Shown one piece after another: positions 35,823 to 44,291 of a stretch of 54,200 nt of DNA. The position numbers and the translations under genes are program-made. Positions within the stretch are counted from its first letter, which is position 1, and every line of letters starts with the position of its first letter. The DNA comes from Bryobacterales bacterium (GTDB lineage: Bacteria > Acidobacteriota > Terriglobia > Bryobacterales > Bryobacteraceae). The notes beneath the pieces were generated by a model. That model did no database searches. It was not told where the DNA came from and saw nothing but the letters and a program-made list of their open reading frames with translations. Location of the stretch: the NCBI GenBank assembly GCA_020846745.1, contig JADLDI010000101.1, positions 1 through 54,200 on the forward strand, written 5' to 3'.

Positions 35823-36361
35823 CTTTCTTCGTCCTCCGCCGGACGGCGCGGATGCTCCGAAGTTACAGACACTGCATCGGCGCGCGGCGGTGTCGCGGCC
35901 GAAGGCTGCAACTTACCCAGGGCGCGAACATAGCTGACCAGATACCAGATCTGATATTCGGGCAGGCGTGTGCCCCATGCGGGCATGCCGTTCGGGCGTC
36001 CGCGCGCGATGCTTTCATAGATCTGCCCGGGCGTTTGGCCGTATAGCCAGTTTTGGTCGATCAACGCCGGCCCGATCGATCCGCCGCCGCCGACGCCATG
36101 GCAGCCCGAGCAATTGAACCAGCCGTAAAGGACCTGCCCTTCGCTGATCGCGTACGCATTCCCTTCATACGGGTTGACACGAGGCAGCACCGATGTTGTA
36201 TGTCCGCTCGGAATCGGCAGTTCGCGCCCGGGGATGAGTTCGCTTTCCCGGTACGAAAGCGACGGCGCAATGCGCCGTGACGGATCCACTCGTAAATCGC
36301 GCCACTCGCGTTTGCAGCCTGCCAGCCAGACAAGGAGCAGACACGCAGCGTATCGGGTCAT
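35819..36361 (-). CDS. Lipoprotein cytochrome c, putative XoxF electron acceptor
   Basis: A 180-aa protein with a lipobox (VWLAGCKRE; Cys about 16) and a single haem motif CSGCH (about 97-101) followed by a Met-containing segment (RPNGMPAWG). It resembles the c-type cytochromes that sit beside quinoprotein dehydrogenases and caa3 oxidases. ATG 36361 starts 4 bp within the XoxJ-like gene's end (ATGA), and its own stop overlaps coxB by ATGA. From this position it is the natural carrier between XoxF and the oxidase. That is inference from the operon. Confidence 0.9.
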   Translation of the reverse strand: MTRYAACLLLVWLAGCKREWRDLRVDPSRRIAPSLSYRESELIPGRELPIPSGHTTSVLPRVNPYEGNAYAISEGQVLYGWFNCSGCHGVGGGGSIGPALIDQNWLYGQTPGQIYESIARGRPNGMPAWGTRLPEYQIWYLVSYVRALGKLQPSAATPPRADAVSVTSEHPRRPAEDEER

Positions 36362-37137
36362 GGCGCCACCAAAGGTACGCCGTAAGACGCGAGTAACAGA
36401 TCGATCTCGCGCGCGTGGCGTTTGATAGCCGCACTTAGTTCGTCTCTCAAGGCCGCATCCGACGGATTGACGCCCATCGAAATCGCGAACGAGAATGGCA
36501 CATCCGGGGCCGTGACGCTTCCGGCAACCGGAGTTACTATCAATCTCGGGTCGCGCCGCGCGAAGTAACCGGCAAACGGTCCCCACACCACCGCGACATC
36601 GAGTTCGCCGCGTTCAAGCGCTCGTATCGGCTTCGCCGCGGGTTCGTCGTCGTCCATCGCGCCGAACAGCATGTACCCGGAGACATTCGCTTTAAGGCCG
36701 CGTGCCGCCAGCACCTGCGCCGGCGGCGTGTAGCCTTCTCCCGACAGGTGAATACCGATGCGCAGGCCCTTTAACGCGGGGTCTTCGAGCGAGACGATGG
36801 CGGGCTTTCGCGCGCTCACAATCGCGTAGGCGCTGCGATAGTACGGCGTTGTGGTCAATACGCGTTCGAGGTCCTGCGGGACACCCATCAGCACGTCACA
36901 GCGTCCCTCGGTAATCGTGTTCCGGATATAGCCGCGCCGCTGTGCCCAGAACACCCATTCGACATCTGCCTTCAAGTCCGCCGCGACGATTGCGCCAATC
37001 TTGTTCTCGAACCCCTCCAGCCGTTCGTTCGACAGCGGCATGTTATGCGGCTCCGCACACAATCGCAACGTGCGAGTGTGCTCTGCGCCCGACAAAGCGC
37101 CGGCGATAAGCGCCAGGCTAAGGAAGCGAGAACACAT
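36358..37137 (-). CDS. XoxJ/MoxJ-like periplasmic binding protein
   Basis: A 259-aa periplasmic solute-binding-fold protein with a signal peptide (SLALIAGALSGAEH). Conserved for the family: LRLCAEPHNMPLSNERLEGF, YYRSAYAIVSARKP, LKGLRIGIHL and AVVWGPFAGYF. Homologues (MoxJ/XoxJ) are encoded next to methanol dehydrogenases and are needed for their assembly or activation. It follows the PQQ dehydrogenase gene with a 20-bp overlap. Its ligand is not established. Confidence 0.87.
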   Translation of the reverse strand: MCSRFLSLALIAGALSGAEHTRTLRLCAEPHNMPLSNERLEGFENKIGAIVAADLKADVEWVFWAQRRGYIRNTITEGRCDVLMGVPQDLERVLTTTPYYRSAYAIVSARKPAIVSLEDPALKGLRIGIHLSGEGYTPPAQVLAARGLKANVSGYMLFGAMDDDEPAAKPIRALERGELDVAVVWGPFAGYFARRDPRLIVTPVAGSVTAPDVPFSFAISMGVNPSDAALRDELSAAIKRHAREIDLLLASYGVPLVAP

Positions 37138-38881
37138 ATAACACGCCTCCTCTCGGGGTGTACTTATGCAAGTCCGCCATCAGGGCTCCGAAGCCGTTTC
37201 CAGCCGTTCCGTCGCGCGTATCCAGGCCTGCCGATACCACCGCACCCGCCCATCCGCCGACACCGCACATTACCGCGACATACTGCTTTCCATCGGGCCC
37301 GAGGAAAGTGGTCGGTTGGCCGATAATGCCCGACAGCGTCTGAAACTGCCAAAGCGTCTTGCCGGTCCGCGCATCGACTGCGCGAAACCACCGGTCCATG
37401 GTTCCGAAGAAGACCACATCTCCCGCGGTAACAACGGTTCCGCTCCAGATGGGGAACCGCTCCGGGAATTTCCAGGCTGCCTTATTGTTCGCAACGTCCC
37501 AGGCCGTGAATTCGCCGCGATGGCCTCCTGGTCCCGCATAGTACTTCACTTCGGCGCCGACATACGGGGTTCCCGCAATATAGTTAGCCTTAACCCCGGC
37601 CCATTCCATGCATAAGTTGTTATGGGGAAGATATAGTAACCCCGTGCGTGGTGAATACGATCCGGGTTGCCAGTCTTTGCCGCCAGGCGCCGCCGGACAG
37701 ATATCCTTGATCGTCTTACCCATGGCCGTCTTCTTTACTTCGTTCTCTACCGGACGGCCGGTCTTGTAATCCAGGCCCTTCACGGTATTCACGTGTGTGA
37801 AGGCGCCCGCCGCGAGCACCTGTCCCGTAAGCCGGTCCAGCGTGAGAACAAATCCGTTCCGGCCGGGATGCAGCAGCACTTTGCGCGGCTTCCCCTGGAA
37901 GGTGATGTCGGCGAGAATGCATTCGTTCACCGAGTCGTAATCCCACTCATCGTGAGGACCCACCTGATACGCCCACACGGCCTCGCCCGTCTCAGGCCGG
38001 CGCGCGAAAATGGTGCTGGTCCACTTGTTATCGCCGGGGCGTTGCTCAGAGTTCCAAGGCCCCGGATTGCCGGTCCCGTAATAAATCAGGTCTGCTTCCG
38101 GATCGTAGGACAGGAACCCCCAAACGGTGCCGCCCCCGATGCGCCATTGATCGCCCATCCACGACTTCAACCCCAGGTCGCCGCCTTTATGATCTTCGTA
38201 GAACGGCTTGAAGTTCGCCCCAATGAGAACATCCTTATCGGGACCGGTCGAATAGGCCCTCCAGACGATCGCGCCTGTGTTCTCGTCCAGCGCCGTCACC
38301 CAGCCGCGCACCCCGAATTCGCCGCCGCTATTGCCGACCAGGACCTTGCCTTTTACAACCAGCGGCGCCATTGTAATGGACTCGCCCAGGTTGTAGTCGC
38401 CCAACTTTGTCTTCCAAAGTAGTTTGCCCGTTGCCGCGTCGAGCGCGATCGTGTGAACGTCGAACGTGTTGAAGATGATCTTTCCGTTCGAGTAAGCAGC
38501 CCCGCGGTTCACCGTGTCGCAGCAAGCCACGCCTTGGGCCGCGGGTGCGGGCGTCGGATGGTATTCCCATTTCCGGCCGCCGTTCTTGTTCAGGTCGAAG
38601 GCGTAAACGCGGTTGGGAAACGGCGTAACGATGTACATCGTGTCGCCGACAACCAGGGGGGCCGCCTCGTGTCCGCGTGTCAAGCCGGTTTCGAAACTCC
38701 AGGCCAGCTTGAGCGACCCGACGTTCGAACGGTTCACCTGATTGAGCGTGCTGTACCGGGTGTTGCTGTAGCTGCCCGGAGCCATCGGCCATTCCGCCGA
38801 TGTCGAATCCACCCCGGGTTTAGTCTGTGCTGACAGCGCACAGACCACCGAAAGCACGGCCCATGCAGCCTTCATACCCAC
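37118..38881 (-). CDS. xoxF: PQQ-dependent alcohol dehydrogenase with lanthanide-site Asp (XoxF-like)
   Basis: A 587-aa quinoprotein with an eight-bladed propeller and a signal peptide (about 1-19). Diagnostic residues: the adjacent disulfide Cys120-Cys121 (GVACCDT), Glu188 (NSGGEFGVRGW), Asn272 (YYGTGNPGPWN), and catalytic Asp314 with a second Asp316 two residues on (HDEWDYDSVNE). In calcium methanol dehydrogenases that second position is Ala; in XoxF and other lanthanide enzymes it is Asp. The enzyme should oxidise a primary alcohol in the periplasm with PQQ and a lanthanide. It is the first gene of the operon that ends with the cytochrome oxidase. The real substrate cannot be told from sequence. 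Confidence 0.93.
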   Translation of the reverse strand: MGMKAAWAVLSVVCALSAQTKPGVDSTSAEWPMAPGSYSNTRYSTLNQVNRSNVGSLKLAWSFETGLTRGHEAAPLVVGDTMYIVTPFPNRVYAFDLNKNGGRKWEYHPTPAPAAQGVACCDTVNRGAAYSNGKIIFNTFDVHTIALDAATGKLLWKTKLGDYNLGESITMAPLVVKGKVLVGNSGGEFGVRGWVTALDENTGAIVWRAYSTGPDKDVLIGANFKPFYEDHKGGDLGLKSWMGDQWRIGGGTVWGFLSYDPEADLIYYGTGNPGPWNSEQRPGDNKWTSTIFARRPETGEAVWAYQVGPHDEWDYDSVNECILADITFQGKPRKVLLHPGRNGFVLTLDRLTGQVLAAGAFTHVNTVKGLDYKTGRPVENEVKKTAMGKTIKDICPAAPGGKDWQPGSYSPRTGLLYLPHNNLCMEWAGVKANYIAGTPYVGAEVKYYAGPGGHRGEFTAWDVANNKAAWKFPERFPIWSGTVVTAGDVVFFGTMDRWFRAVDARTGKTLWQFQTLSGIIGQPTTFLGPDGKQYVAVMCGVGGWAGAVVSAGLDTRDGTAGNGFGALMADLHKYTPRGGVLYVFSLP

Positions 38882-38943
38882 CCTGTAGAGATCCAGAGTA
38901 GATCGTTTGTTTCAAGTTACTGATTATGTGGCAGAAAGCAGTT

Positions 38944-38975
38944 GTGGCGGAGCGCCGGCAGGCTGCCTCCGCCAC
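38944..38975. promoter_or_regulatory. Strong inverted repeat between the KTK gene and xoxF
   Basis: GTGGCGGAG (38944-38952) pairs perfectly with CTCCGCCAC (38967-38975). There is no clear U-run on either strand. It lies 17 bp after the stop of the KTK-repeat gene and 63 bp before the xoxF start, so it may be a weak terminator, an RNA processing site or an operator for the xoxF operon. Confidence 0.45.
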
Positions 38976-38991
38976 TAACTAACTCGTGATA

Positions 38992-39309
38992 TTACTTGTC
39001 GACCTTGGTCTTTGATTTCACCTTGCCGTTCGGACCGTCCACTTCCACCTTCTCTTTGTAGTCGCCGTCCCCTTCGCCCTTGGCCTTCACCTTCGTTTTC
39101 GTCTTGCGGCCATACGCGTCGGTGACTTCCGACTTGGATTTCTCTTTGAAATCACCGTCGGATTCCACCTTTGTTTTCGATTTTCCCTTCACCCGTTCGC
39201 CGGTGACAGGATCGGTTACATCCACTTTCGTCTTACTCTTCGTCTTATCGTCGGCAGACAGCGTAAAGCTGAGTGCGCCCGCTAACACTAGCGTTGAAAG
39301 TAGTCTCAT
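38992..39309 (-). CDS. Small secreted Lys/Thr-rich repeat protein
   Basis: A 105-aa protein with a signal peptide (MRLLSTLVLAGALSFTLSA). The mature part is made of repeating charged units: KTKSKTKV, KGKSKTKVES, KEKSKSEV, RKTKTKVKAK, KEKVEV and KSKTKV, each followed by Asp/Gly-rich links (DGDFKEK, GDGDYKEK). It is very polar, probably unfolded or beta-rich, with no Cys. I do not know the family. It sits between the aldo/keto reductase gene and the xoxF operon on the same strand. Confidence 0.75.
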   Translation of the reverse strand: MRLLSTLVLAGALSFTLSADDKTKSKTKVDVTDPVTGERVKGKSKTKVESDGDFKEKSKSEVTDAYGRKTKTKVKAKGEGDGDYKEKVEVDGPNGKVKSKTKVDK

Positions 39310-39356
39310 TCCGAATCAACCTCCCCCGGAATGACACCAGACTATCAGGCGTTGTT

Positions 39357-40196
39357 TCAAATGATGCCCAGCGGTACGTCGCGATCGGGCGCGGGGAATG
39401 CCTTATCCACCATGCCCGCATCTTCTTCCGTGAGCGGCGCATTTAGTGCGCCGGCGTTTTCCCGCACATGTTCCCGATTGCCCGATTTCGGGATAGCCCA
39501 GCAGCCATCGCGAGTCAGGAATTGCAGCGCCACCTGCCGTACGGTCTTGCCGGTGCGAGACGCGATCTCACCCAGCACCTTGCCGCCCTTGCTTTCGGCT
39601 CGTGGAAAGCTGCGGTGGCCAAACGGGCTGTATCCCATCACCGCGATTTCGTGGCGCCGGCAGAACGGAATCAGCCGCCGTTCGATGCCGCGATCGCCCA
39701 AATGATATAGCACCTGGTTGCAGGCCAGCCGTTCGTTCTTTAACGCGCGCAACACCGGACCCAATTCATCCGTATCGAAATTGCTCACCCCGATGAAGCG
39801 CGTCATGCCTTCATTCACCAACGACTCCAGCCCACGCATCGTCTCCGCGATTGGATGGCTTCCCGGCCAGTGCAACAGGTACAGGTCCAGATGGTCCACG
39901 CCTAAATGCCGTAGCGACCGTTCGCACGCCCGCCGCGTTCCGTCGTAGCTCGCGTTTGAAGGCAGCACCTTACTGACAAGAAAAGCCTTCTCGCGACGTT
40001 GCTTGATGGCCTTTCCCACCACCTGCTCGGCCCGGCCGTTGCCGTACATTTCGGCCGTATCGATTATTGTCATGCCCGAATCGATGCCCAACTGCAGCGC
40101 CGCGACGGCGCTTGCCTCCGGATCCTGCTCGATCATCCAGGTGCCCTGGCCGATCAGCGCCCGGCGCTCGCCTGTCCATCCAAATGCGGCGTCCAT
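39357..40196 (-). CDS. Aldo/keto reductase
   Basis: A 279-aa NAD(P)H-dependent TIM-barrel oxidoreductase, cytoplasmic. The tetrad is visible as Asp46 and Tyr51 (IIDTAEMYG), Lys (FLVSKVLP) and His (LYLLHWPG); the C-terminal cofactor motif is IPKSGNREHVREN. ATG 40196 lies 3 bp after the ggt stop, so the two are cotranscribed. The substrate is unknown; an aldehyde is possible given the nearby alcohol dehydrogenase, but that is speculative. Confidence 0.93.
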   Translation of the reverse strand: MDAAFGWTGERRALIGQGTWMIEQDPEASAVAALQLGIDSGMTIIDTAEMYGNGRAEQVVGKAIKQRREKAFLVSKVLPSNASYDGTRRACERSLRHLGVDHLDLYLLHWPGSHPIAETMRGLESLVNEGMTRFIGVSNFDTDELGPVLRALKNERLACNQVLYHLGDRGIERRLIPFCRRHEIAVMGYSPFGHRSFPRAESKGGKVLGEIASRTGKTVRQVALQFLTRDGCWAIPKSGNREHVRENAGALNAPLTEEDAGMVDKAFPAPDRDVPLGII

Positions 40197-40199
40197 GCT

Positions 40200-41891
40200 T
40201 CAGTACCCGACCGCGCGCCCATCCGCGCTGCGCGAATCTGACGCGCCCAGGCGAACACCCGTTGCCGCCTCAATTTGGATGCCATGCACCATGCCGATCG
40301 TCCCCGCCTCCTGCGGCGGCTGTAGCTTGTGGCCGCGGCTTTCCAAACCGCGAATCACATCCGCCGCCAGCCCGTATTTCTCATACTTCACAACATCGGG
40401 CAGCCATTGATGATGGATGCGCGGCGCGTCAATCGCTTCCTGTATGTTCATGCCGTGATCGATCAGGTTGAGTACCACTTGCAACACGGTATTCGGAATC
40501 GTCGTGCCCCCCGGCGACCCCACCACGAACGCCAATTTGCCATCCTTCACAGCGATTGTCGGCGTCTGCGACGACACGGGGCGTTTCCCCGGCGCGATGG
40601 TGTTCGCTTCGCCCGCTGGGAACCCGAATGCGTTGGGAGCCCCGGCTTTGGCCGCGAACTCATCCATCACGTTGTTCAACAGAAACCCGGCGCCCGGTAC
40701 CGTAATGCCGCTGCCATACCCATCGCGCAGCGTATAGGTGTTCGAAACGGCGTTCCCTTCCCCATCCACCACCGAGAAATGCGTCGTGTCCGCCGATTCC
40801 TTCACGTCCGGTTTGCCTTCGCGAATATCGGCAGACGGTGTCGCGCGCCCCCGATCAATCGACCGTACACGTTCCTCTATATAAGAAGGCGCGAGCAGCG
40901 GCAACACCGGCACCTGCACAAAACCTGGATCGCCGACATACGCCGCACGGTCGGCATAGCAGCGCTTCATCGTCTCGATCAGCAGGTGATATTTGGCCGA
41001 GGAGTTGTGGCCCAGGCTCGCCAGATCGAACCGCTCCAGCATCTTCAGCATCTGCGCCAGCAGCAATCCGCCGGAGCTTGTCGGCGGCATGCTCAACAGG
41101 TCGTACCCACGGTACGTTCCTCGGATCGGCTCGCGTGCAATTGCTTGGTATTGCCGCAAATCGTCCTGTGTAATCAACCCGCCGTGCTCCGCCATCTCTC
41201 GCGCCAGCAACCGGGCCGTCTGGCCTTCATAGAACTCCCGCGGCCCCTGCTCCGCTATCCGCGCGAGCGTCGCTGCCAGCTCCGGCTGCCGGAACGTCTC
41301 GCCTTCCTGGTAGTACTTACGGTCCCGCAGGAACACTCTGACCGTCTCCGGAAATCCCGCCGCTTTCGCCTCCAAACCGCGCAGGCTCCGCCCAAACGCG
41401 TAGCTCACCGGGAATCCGTCCGCAGCCAACCGCCGTGCGGGCGCCACTAATTCCTGCCACCGAAGTTTGCCGAACTTCTCCCGGGTCAGCGCCATCCCCG
41501 CCACCGTGCCAGGCACACCAACCGCCCGGTAACCCGTCTTCGAGGCGTTCGGAATCACCTCGCCTTGCTCGTTCAGAAAGATGCGTTTATGCGCGCCGGC
41601 CGGGGCCATTTCGCGATAGTCGATCGCCGCGGCACGGCCGTCGGCCATCCGCACAATCATGAAACCCCCGCCGCCAATGTTCCCCGCGGTCGGATACGTG
41701 ACGGCGAGTGCAAAGGCTACCGCGATTGCCGCATCGACGGCATTGCCGCCTTTTCTCAATATCTCGACACCGGCCTCGCTTGCCACCCCGCTCGCTGACG
41801 AGACCATCGCTTTGGACCCACGGACAGGTGGGGGAGCCGCCCCCTCCAGCAACACAGCAAATGCCGTTACGACAAGACACAGCCGCCTCAT
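40200..41891 (-). CDS. ggt: Gamma-glutamyltranspeptidase
   Basis: A 563-aa protein that cleaves gamma-glutamyl bonds such as glutathione in the periplasm. Signal peptide: MRRLCLVVTAFAVLLEGAA (start set at ATG 41891; a longer frame adds 16 residues). Conserved: KGGNAVDAAIAVAFAL, the NIGGGGFMIV loop, the autoprocessing nucleophile Thr in DTTHFSVVD, and SSQTPTIAVKDG and VVGSPGGTTIPNTVLQVV. The precursor is expected to split at the Thr into two subunits. It is the head of a minus-strand set with an aldo/keto reductase. Confidence 0.95.
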   Translation of the reverse strand: MRRLCLVVTAFAVLLEGAAPPPVRGSKAMVSSASGVASEAGVEILRKGGNAVDAAIAVAFALAVTYPTAGNIGGGGFMIVRMADGRAAAIDYREMAPAGAHKRIFLNEQGEVIPNASKTGYRAVGVPGTVAGMALTREKFGKLRWQELVAPARRLAADGFPVSYAFGRSLRGLEAKAAGFPETVRVFLRDRKYYQEGETFRQPELAATLARIAEQGPREFYEGQTARLLAREMAEHGGLITQDDLRQYQAIAREPIRGTYRGYDLLSMPPTSSGGLLLAQMLKMLERFDLASLGHNSSAKYHLLIETMKRCYADRAAYVGDPGFVQVPVLPLLAPSYIEERVRSIDRGRATPSADIREGKPDVKESADTTHFSVVDGEGNAVSNTYTLRDGYGSGITVPGAGFLLNNVMDEFAAKAGAPNAFGFPAGEANTIAPGKRPVSSQTPTIAVKDGKLAFVVGSPGGTTIPNTVLQVVLNLIDHGMNIQEAIDAPRIHHQWLPDVVKYEKYGLAADVIRGLESRGHKLQPPQEAGTIGMVHGIQIEAATGVRLGASDSRSADGRAVGY

Positions 41892-41985
41892 GGCCCTTAT
41901 CCTAACAACAGCTTGGGCGGCTCGCACAAGAGTAAACAAATACTAATCAATCTGGTCATCGAATTGCTCCATTCAGGCCGTCCCA

Positions 41986-42441
41986 ATGGACCGACGTGCT
42001 TTTCTGGCGGCGGCCTCGCTGACAACAGCGTGCGCACCCGCTTCTCCTTACCGGTCTTTGACGCTGGCTGAGGCCAAAACACTCGCCGCACTTTGCGATG
42101 TAATCGTCCCCGCCGACGATTCCCCCAGCGCTTCCCAAGCCGGCGTAGTTCGCTTTATTGACAGGCAGTTAGCGCGCCGTTACCGTAGCCACCGCGAAAC
42201 CTATCGGAACGGAATCGCGGATCTCAACCGCCGGGCACAGGGCGATTTCGCGGCTCTTCCCCCAAGCCGCCGTGAGGAAATCGCCGCTGCACTCGACCGG
42301 GGGAAATCACCCTTCTTTTCATTGGTCGTTACCCACACTATGCAGGGATATTACGCAAGCCCCCGACATGGGGGGAATCGAGAGTTTGCTTCCTGGCGCA
42401 TGCTGGGCGTTCCTGTTTCGCCCGCACGGGGGCGCGCGTGA
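41986..42441 (+). CDS. Gluconate 2-dehydrogenase subunit 3-like Tat protein (gamma subunit)
   Basis: A 151-aa product with an N-terminal Tat-like leader (MDRRAFLAAASLTTACA). The rest matches the small subunit of flavin-dependent periplasmic dehydrogenases: LTLAEAKTLAALCDVIVPADD, FIDRQLARRY, and the C-terminal QGYYASPRHGGNREFASW with RMLGVP. This subunit acts as the export escort for the flavoprotein, which has no signal of its own. The flavoprotein follows at 42636. The gene diverges from ggt with 94 bp between, which must hold both promoters. Confidence 0.9.
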   Translation: MDRRAFLAAASLTTACAPASPYRSLTLAEAKTLAALCDVIVPADDSPSASQAGVVRFIDRQLARRYRSHRETYRNGIADLNRRAQGDFAALPPSRREEIAAALDRGKSPFFSLVVTHTMQGYYASPRHGGNREFASWRMLGVPVSPARGRA

Positions 42442-42623
42442 GTTTAAGTTCGCGCCCGCGCCGTTTTCCGATCTGTGGCACCGTCCCTTGCCGCGAGTGC
42501 CGCCGCTGCGCCTCTAACTCGCAAGCGCCACAACCCAAACAGGTAAAACCGCCCGACCGGCAAAAGCTCGTCGACGCGTCGGGTTCCGGTACCGGCGCCC
42601 GCCCGCGGAACGGACAGTCATAG
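42438..42623 (+). CDS. Possible small Cys-rich protein (doubtful)
   Basis: A 61-aa frame with a GTGA start that overlaps the previous stop. It contains four closely spaced Cys (CGTVPCRECRRC) and a basic, Pro-rich tail, in the 194-bp gap between the small subunit and the flavoprotein. It may be non-coding sequence; the coupled start is the main support. Confidence 0.2.
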   Translation: MSLSSRPRRFPICGTVPCRECRRCASNSQAPQPKQVKPPDRQKLVDASGSGTGARPRNGQS

Positions 42624-42635
42624 GGGAAAGCGCCC

Positions 42636-44291
42636 ATGGCACTCCCAAAGGTCGACGCCGTCGTAGTCGGGGCGGGAGCGGCCGGTGGGATCGTTGCCAA
42701 AGAATTGGCCGCCGGCGGCCTCCGGGTCGCTTTATTGGAACGGGGGCGTTGGTACACGCCTGCCGATTGCCGGAAAGACGACCTCCGCAACCAGCGCACC
42801 ACTGTTCTCGGTAACGGAACCGGCCCCGACGACGAGGGCAACCCCCGTGTACTCGTCGACTCAGAAGGCAACGAACGCATCCTGCTCCCGTCCGAAGGCG
42901 GCTATAACAATAATGCTGCGTGCGTCGGCGGCGGAACCCTCACCTATGGCGCCATGGCCTGGCGATTCCATCCCAAGGACTTCGCCATGCGATCCAGCTA
43001 CGGCGCGCCGCCCGGCTCCACCCTTGAAGACTGGCCGCTCACCTACGACGATCTCGAACCCTTCTACGAAAAGGCGGAATGGGAGATCGGCGTTTCCGGC
43101 GACGACTCAAACAATCCGCACAAGGGCCCCCGAAGGCGTCCCCTGCCGATGCCGCCGGTGGGTGCATCCAAGGAATACACAATCCTCAAAGCCGCCGCCG
43201 AGCGCCTGAAACTCCACCCGTTCGACATCCCGATGCTCCGCAACAGCGTGCCCTATAACGGCCGCGCCGGATGCATGCGGTGCCGCTGGTGCGTCGGTTT
43301 CATTTGTGAAGTCAACGCCAAGAACGGGACACAGAACACGGTCATCCCCACCGCGCTCGCCGGCGGCAACTGCAACCTGCGCACCAACTGCACCGCCAGG
43401 CAGATTACACTGGACGCCCGTGGCCAGGCGACCGGTGTCGAGTACTTCGATGAGCGCGGCCGCTTACAGCATCAACCGGCGGACCTGGTTGTGGTCTCGG
43501 CCTGTGCCATCGAATCGGCCCGCCTGCTGTTGAACTCGAAGCACCGCTTGCATCCCAACGGACTCGGCAACCGCTACGATTGGGTCGGCCGGAACCTGCA
43601 AGGGCATAGTTATTCCGGCGCCATCGGCTACTTCCCGGAACCGATGTACGACGATCTCGGTCCCGGAGCAGGCATCGCCATCTCCGATTACAACCACGGC
43701 AACCCTGGCCTTGTCGGCGGCGCGATGCTCTGCAACGAGTTCATCCGCCTGCCCATTCAGTTCCTCAGCTTCCTGCCGCCCGGCATCCCCAAATGGGGCC
43801 AGCCGCACAAAGACGCCATGCGGCGGTATTACACCCATACCGTCGCGGTCCAGGGACCTACGCAGGAGATCCCGGTCTTCGACGCGCGCATCCAACTCGA
43901 CCCAAAGGTGACGGACAAGTTCGGTATCCCGGTGGCGCGTATGTCGGGCGCCAAGCACCCGCATACCCTCGAAGTGGCCATGAAGATGTGCGGGAAAGCG
44001 GCCGCCTGGCTGCGTGAAGCCGGAGCTGCCGAGACGTGGTTTAAGACGGCCGGCAAAGGGCTTTCGGGCGGGCAGCACCAGGCGGGTACCTGCCGCATGG
44101 GGAACGACCCGAAGACCTCCGTCGTTACCCGGAACTGTCAGATTCACGACACAAGTAATGTGTTCGTCGTCGACGGGTCGGTCCATGTCACGAACGGCGG
44201 CTTCAACCCGGTGTTGACCATCATGGCCATCGCCTACCATGCGTCGGCTTACATCGCCCGCGAGTGGAAAGGAACGCGGTTCCGCTCATGA
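42636..44291 (+). CDS. GMC-family flavoprotein dehydrogenase (FAD-glucose dehydrogenase-like alpha subunit)
   Basis: A 551-aa FAD-dependent oxidoreductase. FAD binding: VVGAGAAGGIVAKEL (about 10-24). The C-terminal GMC domain has the catalytic His in HQAGTCRMG and the Asn pair region GGFNPVLTIMA. A Cys cluster is seen at residues 213, 216, 219 and 224 (GCMRCRWCVGFIC), the region where bacterial FAD-glucose dehydrogenases bind a 3Fe-4S cluster. It has no signal peptide, so it is presumably exported with the Tat small subunit upstream. An AGGGGAAA precedes the ATG. The substrate, a sugar or sugar acid, is unknown. The stop overlaps the following cytochrome start. Confidence 0.92.
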   Translation: MALPKVDAVVVGAGAAGGIVAKELAAGGLRVALLERGRWYTPADCRKDDLRNQRTTVLGNGTGPDDEGNPRVLVDSEGNERILLPSEGGYNNNAACVGGGTLTYGAMAWRFHPKDFAMRSSYGAPPGSTLEDWPLTYDDLEPFYEKAEWEIGVSGDDSNNPHKGPRRRPLPMPPVGASKEYTILKAAAERLKLHPFDIPMLRNSVPYNGRAGCMRCRWCVGFICEVNAKNGTQNTVIPTALAGGNCNLRTNCTARQITLDARGQATGVEYFDERGRLQHQPADLVVVSACAIESARLLLNSKHRLHPNGLGNRYDWVGRNLQGHSYSGAIGYFPEPMYDDLGPGAGIAISDYNHGNPGLVGGAMLCNEFIRLPIQFLSFLPPGIPKWGQPHKDAMRRYYTHTVAVQGPTQEIPVFDARIQLDPKVTDKFGIPVARMSGAKHPHTLEVAMKMCGKAAAWLREAGAAETWFKTAGKGLSGGQHQAGTCRMGNDPKTSVVTRNCQIHDTSNVFVVDGSVHVTNGGFNPVLTIMAIAYHASAYIAREWKGTRFRS

